Positions 10,640 to 20,584 of a stretch of 64,000 bases of DNA are shown one piece after another. Location of the stretch: assembly GCA_977006965.1 (NCBI GenBank), contig OZ345375.1, forward strand, positions 1,054,001 to 1,118,000, read 5' to 3'. This DNA is from Phymatolithon calcareum. Taxonomy: Eukaryota > Rhodophyta > Florideophyceae > Hapalidiales. Numbering within the stretch: position 1 is the first letter of the stretch; each line of letters opens with the position of its first letter. Position numbers and translations under genes: made by a program. The notes under the pieces were generated by a model, which saw only the letters and a list, made by a program, of their open reading frames with translations, was not told the DNA's origin and did not search any database.

Positions 10640-11231
10640 TGGTGACGCATCAAAATATACCCTTAAACATAGAATCTGCGCGTTCGATTGTCAATCGGCG
10701 CCAGTCGACAAAGCTTAGGAGTATGCAGTTGTTACCTCCAGAGCGCAATATAAGCCACAAGCGCGCTGAAACTACTCTCAATCAACTTGCCACACTATGT
10801 TGCTCGCTGGTAACAGTTCTTCAAGATGTTCCCGTTGACTATAACCTATATGCAAGACCTGCTCTGTGGGAACCAAGGAGACCGTGGAGCATCTACTCCT
10901 ACGCTGTAGTGGACGAAACGTATCAAGGCGCCAGACTTTTGTTAGAGTTGTCACCAAAACGGTGGAGGAAATATGGATTGAGAAACGGGTCGAAGTACTC
11001 AAGTTCGTGAACAATGAGGGGCTGTTTGAAAACATCCCAAAAATCTTAAAGGGCGTAGCGAAGAGAGCCACCAAAATGCGTCTAGTGCGTTGCAGTTTGG
11101 TTGGTCTATTGTTTAGCTTTTCTTTGCGAATGGAGAAGGAAAATTGCCGTTTTCTGATGAAGGTTGGCGAAGACGAGTACTGTAAGCAGGACTTGGCAAT
11201 GCTAAACTTTTCCAGTGTGGGCTCGGCCTAA
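10640..11231 (+). pseudogene. Non-LTR retrotransposon C-terminal zinc-knuckle fragment
   Basis: Around 10850-10920 one frame reads CKTCSVGTKETVEHLLLRC. This CxxC...H...C arrangement with the ETVEHLLLRC wording is the zinc-finger found at the C terminus of many LINE ORF2 proteins. Upstream (10780-10845), in another frame, is a block resembling the QLxTxHxxL motif that normally precedes it, so at least one frameshift separates the two. The frame then stays open to 11231. The RT core is missing. It lies between the membrane protein genes and the right inverted repeat and is a dead fragment. Confidence 0.6.
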
Positions 11232-11714
11232 GGTGCCGAGCGGGCTGACGCACCATCAACAGGTTTTTATGAGTTGAGGCTAACAATCTTGAAGGTCGCA
11301 ATCTTAATCTTCTTCACTTGGTGCTGAATTAGGACCCATTTTATGCACAGTGAGGTGCTTGCGAGACCACGATCTTCTCTTGAATTACATCCTGAGCCGT
11401 ACAATCACATTTATTGAGTTGGAAACATTCTTCTCGAGTAAACGCCTTCGTTTCCTTGACATGTTTGTCTGCACCGACCCGTAGACGGGAGTCTTTTTCT
11501 TGCGGCACAGCAGGTCTAATTCTTAAGAGTAGGCAGCACATTTCTTTTCCTAGCTCAGCACGATGTGACTTTCAGGTAGTAGTTGCGCTACTCCTCGTAC
11601 AGAAGACAAGCCCGGCTTTACGACTTTGGCGAGAGCGAGCTGTTTCGCCTTCGTTTTATAGATTTTTTCGAGCTTTTAAATCACCCATCAATTGAGGTGG
11701 TTAGTAAACTAGAC
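11232..11714. other. No gene recognised
   Basis: Short frames on both strands overlap each other without any recognisable domain. I see no repeat relation to other parts of the window. Confidence 0.35.
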
Positions 11715-13790
11715 ACTAGTGCACCTCTGAAGGTTAGAAGTTGTCTTCAAGACTGGATGCAAGTAGTCGGCTAATTAGGATTCAAAGCAGTTTATGTGAG
11801 CTGTGTTGAGGACTGGTAGTGTTCGACTGATCAAACACGACAACTGACATTCAAGGTAGATCTAGACTCTGGCAAGTATGGGAGCAGCAAGAAGAGCACC
11901 GCACTAGGAAAATTACGTTCGCCAAGAAAACCGTACCAAGCAGTGAGGATGAAAGAAAGCAGATACAGTATTCCTTGCGCAAGGTGGTTTTTTGGCAATA
12001 TTCCGAGAAACCCACCGAAGTTAATTGAAGAGATGGGCAATCAAGGATCATGGGCAGTTAGAACACTCAACAGAATCCTGAAGAAGCCTACATGGACCCC
12101 AACAGAAGAGTTGACGTGGCTAGAGCCATTGAAGTGATTCTATGTAATTCCGATTAAGGCAGCTGAGTTTTCAATGCTAGTAGAATATGCCTAGAAAGTT
12201 ACCGACTTTCCTCCAGTTGGGACACATGGTACCTTCTCAATAAATCCATTTAGTTACGAAGTGTTCGACTGGCAGTTGTTTTTCAGTCGTCCTCAAAACG
12301 GCTTACTGAGTCTTCGAACTAGTGAAACTGGTTGCCCAGGAGCACTGGCAAAAACAGTCGACATTACAGAGGTTAAACTTTATTCATTCATTCATTTTGC
12401 CTTTTCTCCTAGTGGGGATAGCTGCGATTCTAAGGCCTAAGTTCTATCCTATCGTTAGCGAGTTTTACTTGTTGCTTTCACATCTAGTCCAGGTATGCCA
12501 CTAAGAATTGATTCTGGAGTTGGCCTGACGCATTGCAGCAGCACATAGCGGATCAGGCGCCGCTCGCGGATTCTAATAGTTTGTACAGGCAAAGTCTATC
12601 GTAGGTCTCTGGACCGCGTTACCACATCGATGGTGAGTGTTCTGGCTTTCTCAACTACTGGTTACTCTGTTACACTCGAAAGAACCTTAGCTGCTCATTT
12701 GAATTTTCTCCGCACTCGTTCTGTCAGCTTCTATGATTCACGGCCGTACAGGAGATTTGTTCCAACAGAGGAGGCAATTAGACCGAGAGGTAGACCTGAA
12801 TATAGTTTTCCCTCCTTCAGAATTCGTTTGAGGTCTTGAAAACGGGACCAATCAATTTGGACATGGTGCCTGACAAGGACCAAGGGGTAACGTCTGACGA
12901 CTGCATTACGTCAAAATATTTTAAGTGCCTTGTGTTTCCAAGGTTAGCGGCTTCTAGGCGGTCGCGTTTTAGCTCCTTTACTGCCAAATCTTGTTTTGCT
13001 TTTTTCGCCAGCCTCACTGTGAGTGATCCCGCACGGGAAGCTATCGTTCGGGCAATGCGTTTGGAGACGAGGCCTCACTGCTCCACTGTGAGTCAGAGAT
13101 ATTCTTGTGGCTCTTCGTCAAAGTATTCCACGAGACGCGCATTTGTTTTTTATGCGAACAGCGGTGCTCATGAGCCAGTCAAGCTGACTGAGATGGTCCA
13201 ACTGGAGGAAATTGTTTTCTGCAGTGCATGCGGCGGTGTGATTCCATGGAAGTAACGTACCGAAAGTTCCTTTCGGAATCGGCGCATTGGAATTTAAAAT
13301 CCATTGTTTCGACATCTCCTTTCATTGCGCATTTGAATCTTTTTCTCTTTTGGACATAGAGCTCATGTGAGGGACATTGACGAGCAGTCTGTCGGATTTA
13401 GCGGCTAGAATAAGCGGTGAGACTCCTGCTGGAGCAGTTTCAGCGTTATTGCCGATCTGAAAGATGTCATCAGCGTACTAGAGCTTGTCGATTCGGATTG
13501 TATTCGTAAGAGAGACGATGCCAGCTGATTTTGCGTTGCTTCGTTTAAGGATTCGGTCTATGACGAAGCAAAACGGTCTTATTATGTCTCCTTCTAGCAC
13601 GCCCCGCTATGAGGCCCTGTACAGTGTTTGTAAAAATCAGAAATTTACAATTGCAAATTGTTTCCGACTGCGTCTGTAAACCCGTCCTCTAAATGATTCG
13701 AAGCTTCCCTGGGATTTTTCCAACGGAAACATGCCGAACACGCCAAAGAAAGCTTTGGTTCACTAGGGCTTTACACTTAGAAAAATGGCA
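11715..13790 (-). repeat. Right inverted copy of the 1.69-3.60 kb segment (dead LINE plus flank)
   Basis: This is the reverse complement of 1690-3595, with very similar sequence along its length. Read on the minus strand it contains the same LINE remnant (13790 to about 12370) followed by the same flanking DNA (12370 to 11715). It preserves the part missing from the left copy: GDII at 13581-13592 and YADDI at 13463-13477, the A/YADD catalytic motif of a reverse transcriptase. A stop directly precedes YADD and others follow, so it is dead. Homology ends near 11715 and 3595. Near 13812-13835 a caggggaaggttagaagg-type end follows, also found inverted near 31005-31028. Confidence 0.75.
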
Positions 13791-14383
13791 GAAATATAGA
13801 TATAGACAGGGGAAGGTTAGAAGGGGAGTAACGCAGTGGGGGTATAATAGCTTTTTTTTGAAAAAATCATTTGAACGTTGTATGAAACAATTTGTATACA
13901 GTCAAACCCCTCTAAATGCAAAGTTTCGGGACAGGTAGTACATTTTCTGTTGAAGGGGTTTTCTGGTCGCAGGGATCTATCATACAATCAAAATTCACAC
14001 GCTTTACAGTCAACTTACAAGATGTGGGCACGTGTCCTTCTGTCGATGGCAGGCAACCTTAACCATCAGCCAAAATCGCCGCGCCGTGCGTACACTGGGG
14101 GCCTTCTGGCCTACACCGGTCCTGACTAAAGGTCTTACTTTAATTTTGACATGTGGAAAAACGAAGCCCGTGGGCTTGTGCCGGCCGCCCAAATATCCTA
14201 ACTCATATTCGTCTTGCCTGCACACCTACAAGTCCGCTGCGCGCCGCCCGCCGGATCGCATGCACACCTGTCCGCCCGTCGCTCGATCTCAATCGTGTCC
14301 GCCTGCGCTTGTCTTCTGGGCCGTCCGCCTCCCCGCTGGATAGCTTGCACACCTGCTCGCCCGTCGCCCGATCTCAATCGTGA

Positions 14384-14814
14384 CCGCCTGCCCGCCTGCC
14401 CGCCTGCCCGCCTGCCCGCCTGCCCGCCTGCCCGCCTGCCCGCCTGCCCGCCTGCCCGCCTGCCCGCCTGCCCGCCTGCCCGCCTGCCCGCCTGCCCGCC
14501 TGCCCGCCTGCCCGCCTGCCCGCCTGCCCGCCTGCCCGCCTGCCCGCCTGCCCGCCTGCCCGCCTGCCCGCCTGCCCGCCTGCCCGCCTGCCCGCCTGCC
14601 CGCCTGCCCGCCTGCCCGCCTGCCCGCCTGCCCGCCTGCCCGCCTGCCCGCCTGCCCGCCTGCCCGCCTGCCCGCCTGCCCGCCTGCCCGCCTGCCCGCC
14701 TGCCCGCCTGCCCGCCTGCCCGCCTGCCCGCCTGCCCGCCTGCCCGCCTGCCCGCCTGCCCGCCTGCCCGCCTGCCCGCCTGCCCGCCTGCCCGCCTGCC
14801 CGCTTGCCCGCTTG
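14384..14814. repeat. 8-bp minisatellite (cctgcccg)n in LINE 5' UTR
   Basis: About 53 head-to-tail copies of cctgcccg run with no visible variation until the last two units, which read cgcttgcc. Because 8 is not a multiple of 3, each plus frame cycles through all phases and yields the same PARLPACP-type peptide. The minus strand yields GGQAGRRA, so all six frames are open and long spurious ORFs appear here. Looser versions of the same words flank it (14200-14383), recur in the 3' UTR (about 19905-20000) and occur inverted at 24550-24840. The array therefore likely grew by slippage from a pre-existing C-rich 5' UTR. Confidence 0.95.
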
Positions 14815-14944
14815 GAGAAGGACCCAGTCGGACCTGATTTCTGCAACGTTAAAAATCATCGATTTCTAACCAGCTTCTTTGGAAATTCATCCGCGAACAC
14901 CACGAGGACGGCGAGGCGCGCCACGGCGGTGATTTTGGCGAGCA

Positions 14945-16729
14945 ATGTCGACGACAGAGTCCCCCGATCTCGAGCGTGAGCCCTGGCGAGTTGCCCGGGA
15001 GAGAAAAAGTTCGCCGCGAAAGGAAGCTCCGACGGCGTCCCGAAATGTATCAAAGAATAAAAGGTCTTTGAAACAAAACAATTCCGCGCGAAACTCAACT
15101 GGGCCAAGCAAGATGCCGAAGGGAGTAGGTCGCAAATCTCCAGTGGCCACACGCAGTCTCGCCAAGAGCGCAGTCAGCCCACCGGCATCAAATGCAGAAT
15201 CAGACAACGAGATCGAAACCGATAACTCAGACGAAGAAATCAGCGAAGAACTCGAGGAATTGCGAGACATCGCAAAGAGGACACTGGAGCGAGCAAACGA
15301 GATTGAAGCTTGAGCTCGTGCCCTGGTGGAGGTGGAGGACAGTGACGGCCCAAGAGAAGATAGGGAAGAATCCGAGTCAGGCACAGAAACCAGTGCACAA
15401 CCCGAAGTTGAAACACACGGATCTGAGCTCAAAGAGCGTTTTCTGAAGGTCAGAAAAAGAGTCAGGTGCAACTAATGTGACATAAAGGGCCAGTTAATCC
15501 TCCACGGAGGCGCAGGGAGCGAAGGAGTCGCAACCGTCTGCAAGGCCTGCAATTCCAGTACCCAAGGCAGAGTTATGGCTCTGGAAATTGAGATCGCAGA
15601 GCTGTCGATGGAGCGGAGCCCATCAGCTCCTCAAGGCAGTACGCATACGGACAATGATAACATAGCGAAGAAAATGGACGAGATCATGACAACACTGAGC
15701 GAAGTGTGCGAACGATTGACACTAGTGGAAGCACAAGTCAGAACAGTGCGCCGAAATAACGAATCGGAGCAGCTCGGAAGTCGGAATGTGAATGGGGACC
15801 AGGAACGGGCAGCCCCTCTAGTCGCCACGCCACCCCGTACGACACAAGAGGAGGAGAATAATGCAGGTAGCAATACTGTACTGGCTACTCAAAAGGAGCC
15901 AGATCTGGCTCCGATGGCTTCGCCAATGTCGTATGCTGCAGTCGCGGCGCTCGAACGCCCGACTCCGGCGCACTTCGGGAGCCATATCAGTTCGCGAGTA
16001 ATCAAGTTCTCAAGAGCAATTAGGGGAAATATACGGAACACCCGGTCCAGTGAGGTAGTTCCACTCTACTTCACAGGACTGGAAAGAATGGACGAAGTCG
16101 AACTGTACAATGAGATGACCCAAATGCTTCCTTCAAGGGCAGTTCAGGGACTATCGTTCATCGGAAAATTCAGGCTGGAAATACTGTCCAGCAAGTACTA
16201 CTGTGACAGAGTCATAGCGACAATGAAAGCAGCGGGCCTAAGGCTAGACAAAGAGTACAATCTCTTCAAGGACTCGGTGTCGAAGAAGAAACTGGTTTCA
16301 GGGGATGATCGTATACTCAAGAATCTATGGGCTATGAGAAAGAGGATGAAGAAATGCGCAGGATACACGGCTGATTTCCAAACACGAAACTGGTACAGAG
16401 AAAACCAGAAGAAGGCGGAAGAAGAAATAGAAGCACTCGAGAGAAAAGCGCGTGCAGAGACACAAGCGGGCGTCGACAAGCAATTTGAAAGCGAACTGAG
16501 AAGTATGTCAGCATGCAATGAAAGCGCAGAATTTTCGAAAAACCCCACAGAAGTGCAAAAATTGAAGAGCTCCGAACTTGAGACGGGTGGCGACATTATT
16601 GCAACTGGTAACAACACTGAAGGGCCAAATCAAGCCCCAAAGACCTTAAGCCCGCGCACCAAAAACAGGGAAGATGACATGACCCCTGAAGGGAGTACAA
16701 CGAGCGAATCGACACCCAAAGATTGAGAA
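14945..16729 (+). pseudogene. LINE ORF1 with two in-frame stops
   Basis: One continuous reading frame of about 594 codons starts at ATG 14945 and is interrupted only by TGA at 15311-15313 and TAA at 15473-15475, with no frameshift. The N-terminal part is basic and then acidic. Around the second stop the frame has a CxxC...CxxC pair (RCN-stop-CD...VCKAC), so the nonsense codon sits inside a likely zinc finger. From 15575 an intact ATG frame of 383 codons continues to 16726, with a predicted coiled coil near the beginning and a conserved-looking block around 16060-16300. It presumably makes the RNA-binding chaperone of the element, by analogy with LINE ORF1 proteins. ORF2 starts 90 bp after its end. 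Confidence 0.75.
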
Positions 16730-16818
16730 ACAGAAGAGCACGACCCCAAGCTCAGAGCCACTAATAATTCGAACCCCATACCAGCATCGAACGTGGACGC
16801 TGAAGAAAGTGTGGAATC

Positions 16819-19800
16819 ATGATCCTGGGAAACAGAATAATATTCTCCACTTTTAACGTGGGCGGATCAGCAGAGACGCCCAAAATGGTTGACCAAATCA
16901 TGGCAAAACACCATGTGCAAGTCCTTGGTCTCACGGAGACATTTCAAAAAGAAGACACTGCGATCAGGGTGAATTTCGACCAAATTTGTTCTACCCGTCC
17001 GCAGGACACTCGAGAACGACCACGAGGAGGTGTAGCTTTAATTACTAAGGCCGGTACTCCAACCAAAGTGCTGGGTAAGATGGCTACAAAAGCATTCCAG
17101 GTCGTGGTTGCAAATGTGATGGACATTGCAGTGTCGGTTGCATACATATCTCCTCTTGCGAGTCGAGAGGAGTACGACAAGTGTTTGGAATTCATCCACC
17201 GTCATTGCAGGGGGAAGGCGATAATCATGGGTGACCTTAACGCAAGACATAGGCACTGGGACCGCACAGGAAACTGGAGAGGGAACAAGATTGTTTCGTG
17301 GGCCGCAAAATTCAACTGGAGAATAAGGACGACAACAAGACCAACATTTGTATCCAACCATGGCAAGAGCAACATCGATGTCTTCATGACGAAGTCCTTA
17401 GAAGAAGAGGTACCCGAACTGTTAAACGGCATGTGGGATGGTGTCACAGAACACATTCCTGTAGCAATGAGGGTACTGAACTACAGGATTATAACCCAGC
17501 GAAGAAAGAAGGTTATCTCAAAAACTGCCAGGCGAAGCCTGACAAGAACAACAAAGGCCAGAGAAGAAATGTCGAAATGGATACCGGGCATGATAGAGCA
17601 GCTGCTTACCTGTACTGACAAACGGGAGTTGAACAAATGGTATGAACTTTTTCTAAAAAAGCTGAAGGAGCCGTGGACATCGTCTAAGCCGAGGCCCCCG
17701 AGATTTAAAAGTTTTTGGAACAAGGAGCTCGACAATCTGGCCAAGAAACGAACCCGGCATTATAAGATTTACAGGAGAACAGGCCTCGAAAGTGACAAAG
17801 AAGCCCTCCGAGAGGTGAAAATGCTGTTAAAGAAGAAGGTGAGAAAAGCAAAATGCGACCAATTTGAAAGATATCTTCAAGAGGTTGAGAAAATGGGGCC
17901 GAGCGAGGCGGCGAACACCACAAGCAAGATCATGAAATCAAAAGCTCGGAGGAAAGGAACAAACAAAGCTCTCGGGGCTCCTGTGCACCCAAGCAAATTC
18001 TCAGCATACATCTCAAGTGTTTGTAAGGCGGAAGAAGACTGGAATCTGCCGTTGCGTACGTTTGTACTCAATACGGCAATGAAGCGGCACATCGCAAGAG
18101 CATTCAACAGAGCACCGAAGGGGAAGGCGGTAGGTCCAGACGGAATTGCGGTCGAAATGTTGCACGCGAACAAAGAAGCGGGGCTCGAAATAATGCTAGC
18201 ATTATGGGAAACATGCGGGAGACTCAAATGTCTTCCTCGGGCATGGCGCCAAGCAACTCTGATTCCCTTGTACAAGAAAGGCCCAGCTCATGTAGCAGCA
18301 AACTACAGGCCCATATCTCTTTTAAGTCAAGCCAGGAAAATCATCGACTCAGCTCTAGATGCATACATACGCGAGAATTATCGCTTCAATAAGGTTCAGC
18401 TGGGTTTTCGGAAAGACAGAAGCACATATCTCGCTATACTCCGGGCAAAAAGTTCAATGAAAAAGGACCATCCGTTCATGGCAGTTCTTGACCTCTCCGC
18501 GGCATACGATAGTGTGCCCAGGGATATCCTCATGAAGAGGCTGACAGAGAAACTTCCTGAAGAGATAGCAAGGATGGTTGCGTACCTGTTAAAACCATCG
18601 TGGGTCACATCAGCTGGAGACGAGACAGAAACGAGGTGTATCATCGACCGCGGAGTACCGCAAGGGTCCCCGCTTAGTCCATGCCTATACAATATATTCA
18701 TGGACACATTCGCAGAAGCCGTCTCCAAGACAGACAGGAACGTTTCAGAAAGCCCTGTGCAATTGTTCGCAGATGATGTTCAGCTTCAAGCGAAGACAGG
18801 ACGAGGAATGCAGAAACTTCTTGATATAGCAACCAGTTGGGCAAGCGAAAATGGCATGAAATGGAACACAAAACCGGGAAAAAGCGAAGTTCTTAAGTAC
18901 AAAGGACTTCAGAATCACACGTTTTACTTGGCGGGACGAGAACTATATCAAGCCTGGAGACTCTCGTATCTTGGAGTAAGCATGAATAACAAGGGTGTTA
19001 CGGATGACACGGCAATAGCAAGAGTTCGAAATGCTGCAGGATGCATACATAAGCTTCGGGAGCTTGGAGTGAATGTTCGAAGATTCAAACCGGAGACATG
19101 CATCAGGATCTTTAAGTCGCTAATTATCCCGAAATGGGAGTATGCGTTACACGATACTCCAATGACAAATCGATTGCTCTCGGCAATCGAGTCGGCAGAG
19201 GGCTTGTTCTACAAGAATGTTTTCGGAAAGTATGCCGAACACCGCCGGGACCGAATGCGAGTTCTGTGCCGACTGGGACCACCAAAGATGAGGAGACGTC
19301 ATCAAGCAGAAAGGTTTGCATTAAGCCTGGTAAGGCACAAAAAGCGCCTTGAAGAAACAGAAGAGTACGTTGGAAGAGATGAGGACGTAAAGGAAGCAAT
19401 GAAGGATATTGAATATCTCAAGATGTATGAAGACTTGCGACAAGCCCTTCAGAAAGCCCAGGAGGGATCTGTCACGAAGAAGAGGAGGAGAGAAGAAACA
19501 ATTAAGGTATGGGAAAAGGAAGAAGAAGGCAGATCAATGAAGATTCCTATTGAAGGCAAGCTACCAGGGATCCTTTACATAGGAGAAAGAACAACACGTT
19601 TAAGGTGCCTAAGGTTGACATTCAACCGAGCACCCCTATGGAGGAAATCAGTGTTGGGTGCTTACTGTGGGATTACCGCGGTGGTCGAACTAGTCGCCTT
19701 ACAACGTACTCTAGCGTCATCGAAGATGAGAACAGAAATTGAGTTTGAATGCAAGAGACTTACAGGAGCTCTTGTTGGGAGAGAATTACGAATCAAGAAC

Positions 19801-19830
19801 GTTTTGAGCAGCCAGATGACTATAGCGTAG
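16819..19830 (+). CDS. LINE ORF2: APE endonuclease and reverse transcriptase
   Basis: This intact frame has 1003 residues from ATG 16819. The N-terminal third is an exonuclease-endonuclease-phosphatase domain: FSTFNVGG with the catalytic Asn, GLTET with Glu near 40, MGDLNARH at 137-144, SNID, and TEHIPVA in place of the usual SDH. The central RT has KAVGPDGI, YRPISLL, QLGFRKDRST, AVLDLSAAYDSV, GVPQGSPLSP from 612 and FADD at 650-653 with both catalytic aspartates, then YLGVSM. The C-terminal part is basic with a coiled region. It nicks target DNA and copies its RNA by target-primed reverse transcription. No lesion is visible. No CCHC finger is evident at the end and no RNase H domain was noticed. 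Confidence 0.95.
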   Translation: MILGNRIIFSTFNVGGSAETPKMVDQIMAKHHVQVLGLTETFQKEDTAIRVNFDQICSTRPQDTRERPRGGVALITKAGTPTKVLGKMATKAFQVVVANVMDIAVSVAYISPLASREEYDKCLEFIHRHCRGKAIIMGDLNARHRHWDRTGNWRGNKIVSWAAKFNWRIRTTTRPTFVSNHGKSNIDVFMTKSLEEEVPELLNGMWDGVTEHIPVAMRVLNYRIITQRRKKVISKTARRSLTRTTKAREEMSKWIPGMIEQLLTCTDKRELNKWYELFLKKLKEPWTSSKPRPPRFKSFWNKELDNLAKKRTRHYKIYRRTGLESDKEALREVKMLLKKKVRKAKCDQFERYLQEVEKMGPSEAANTTSKIMKSKARRKGTNKALGAPVHPSKFSAYISSVCKAEEDWNLPLRTFVLNTAMKRHIARAFNRAPKGKAVGPDGIAVEMLHANKEAGLEIMLALWETCGRLKCLPRAWRQATLIPLYKKGPAHVAANYRPISLLSQARKIIDSALDAYIRENYRFNKVQLGFRKDRSTYLAILRAKSSMKKDHPFMAVLDLSAAYDSVPRDILMKRLTEKLPEEIARMVAYLLKPSWVTSAGDETETRCIIDRGVPQGSPLSPCLYNIFMDTFAEAVSKTDRNVSESPVQLFADDVQLQAKTGRGMQKLLDIATSWASENGMKWNTKPGKSEVLKYKGLQNHTFYLAGRELYQAWRLSYLGVSMNNKGVTDDTAIARVRNAAGCIHKLRELGVNVRRFKPETCIRIFKSLIIPKWEYALHDTPMTNRLLSAIESAEGLFYKNVFGKYAEHRRDRMRVLCRLGPPKMRRRHQAERFALSLVRHKKRLEETEEYVGRDEDVKEAMKDIEYLKMYEDLRQALQKAQEGSVTKKRRREETIKVWEKEEEGRSMKIPIEGKLPGILYIGERTTRLRCLRLTFNRAPLWRKSVLGAYCGITAVVELVALQRTLASSKMRTEIEFECKRLTGALVGRELRIKNVLSSQMTIA

Positions 19831-20170
19831 AGATAATGCAAGAGCTGCCCCGTTACTCCAAGGTGAGGCTTTGGGAGCTCTCAAAAATAGAATCATCAAA
19901 TATCCCCTTGCCCGCTTGCCCGCTTGCGCTTGTCTACTTGTCCGCCAGCCTGTTCGTCTACACGCCGGTCTTTGCTTGTATATCTTCCTGCGCTTGCCCG
20001 CCTGCTGAAAAGAGCTTCCTCGTTCGTTCGTCTTCTCTCCGGCCCGCTAAAAAACTCTGCCTTGTTTTCCCGCCAGTCCCCGCTGGACGAAAAAAGACTG
20101 CCTCCCGCGTTGTCTGTCTGGGTCCCTCTGTATCGCTAAGGCTATGCTCTTTGTAGTAGGTAGGTCTTTC

Positions 20171-20584
20171 TATGAACCGTTGCGAATTAATGTTTTAGTC
20201 CAGCTTCTGTACAATTCAGTATGTTAGATAGATGGGAATATAGCTTCACATTTCGGCTTCCAAAGAAACGCTTTTCTTGGTGCCGCAAGTTTTTCCGCGT
20301 ACTTTAGTGAAAACAAAATAGAGGTTAATCCCAATAAAATTCCTTTTTGACAATTATCTTTTCGTTGAAAATTCTAAGCCCATTTTCGATCGTTTCACGT
20401 TGCGACACGGTCGAATTTGACATCACTCTTTACTGTAATTCTACACTGCTTTTATTATTTTCCCATTTATTGTACGCCCGCATTTAACAGTTTTATTCAC
20501 TGAAACGGTCACAACTTCTTTCGCTCTAATTGCGCCGACACTTCGGCTTTCATCCAAATTCTGGAAACATATCCTTCCTTCGAG
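20171..20584. other. AT-rich spacer between LINE and MULE
   Basis: No gene is seen. The stretch probably holds the end of the LINE and the 5' terminal part of the MULE. I could not identify terminal inverted repeats by eye. Confidence 0.4.

Larger units (their letters stand above)
14041..20170 (+). mobile_element. APE-type LINE, near full length
   Basis: The element consists of a C-rich 5' UTR with an 8-bp minisatellite (14041-14944), ORF1 (14945-16729), ORF2 (16819-19830) and a C/T-rich 3' UTR. The 5' limit is set by homology with an inverted fragment at 24550-25021, which diverges at the same point. The 3' end is uncertain; a small gtagtaggtaggt run near 20154-20165 may be the tail. ORF2 is intact and ORF1 has two nonsense codons, so it is recent but probably not autonomous. 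The domain order (nucleic-acid-binding ORF1, then endonuclease plus RT) fits the APE-bearing LINE clades; I cannot name the clade. Confidence 0.85.

Noticed and set aside
14384-14814. CRISPR array
   Set aside because: The units are contiguous 8-mers without spacers, and the genome is eukaryotic.
14214-14979. Several long ORFs on both strands in and around the minisatellite
   Set aside because: They are produced by an 8-bp repeat that lacks stop codons in every frame; no independent coding evidence.
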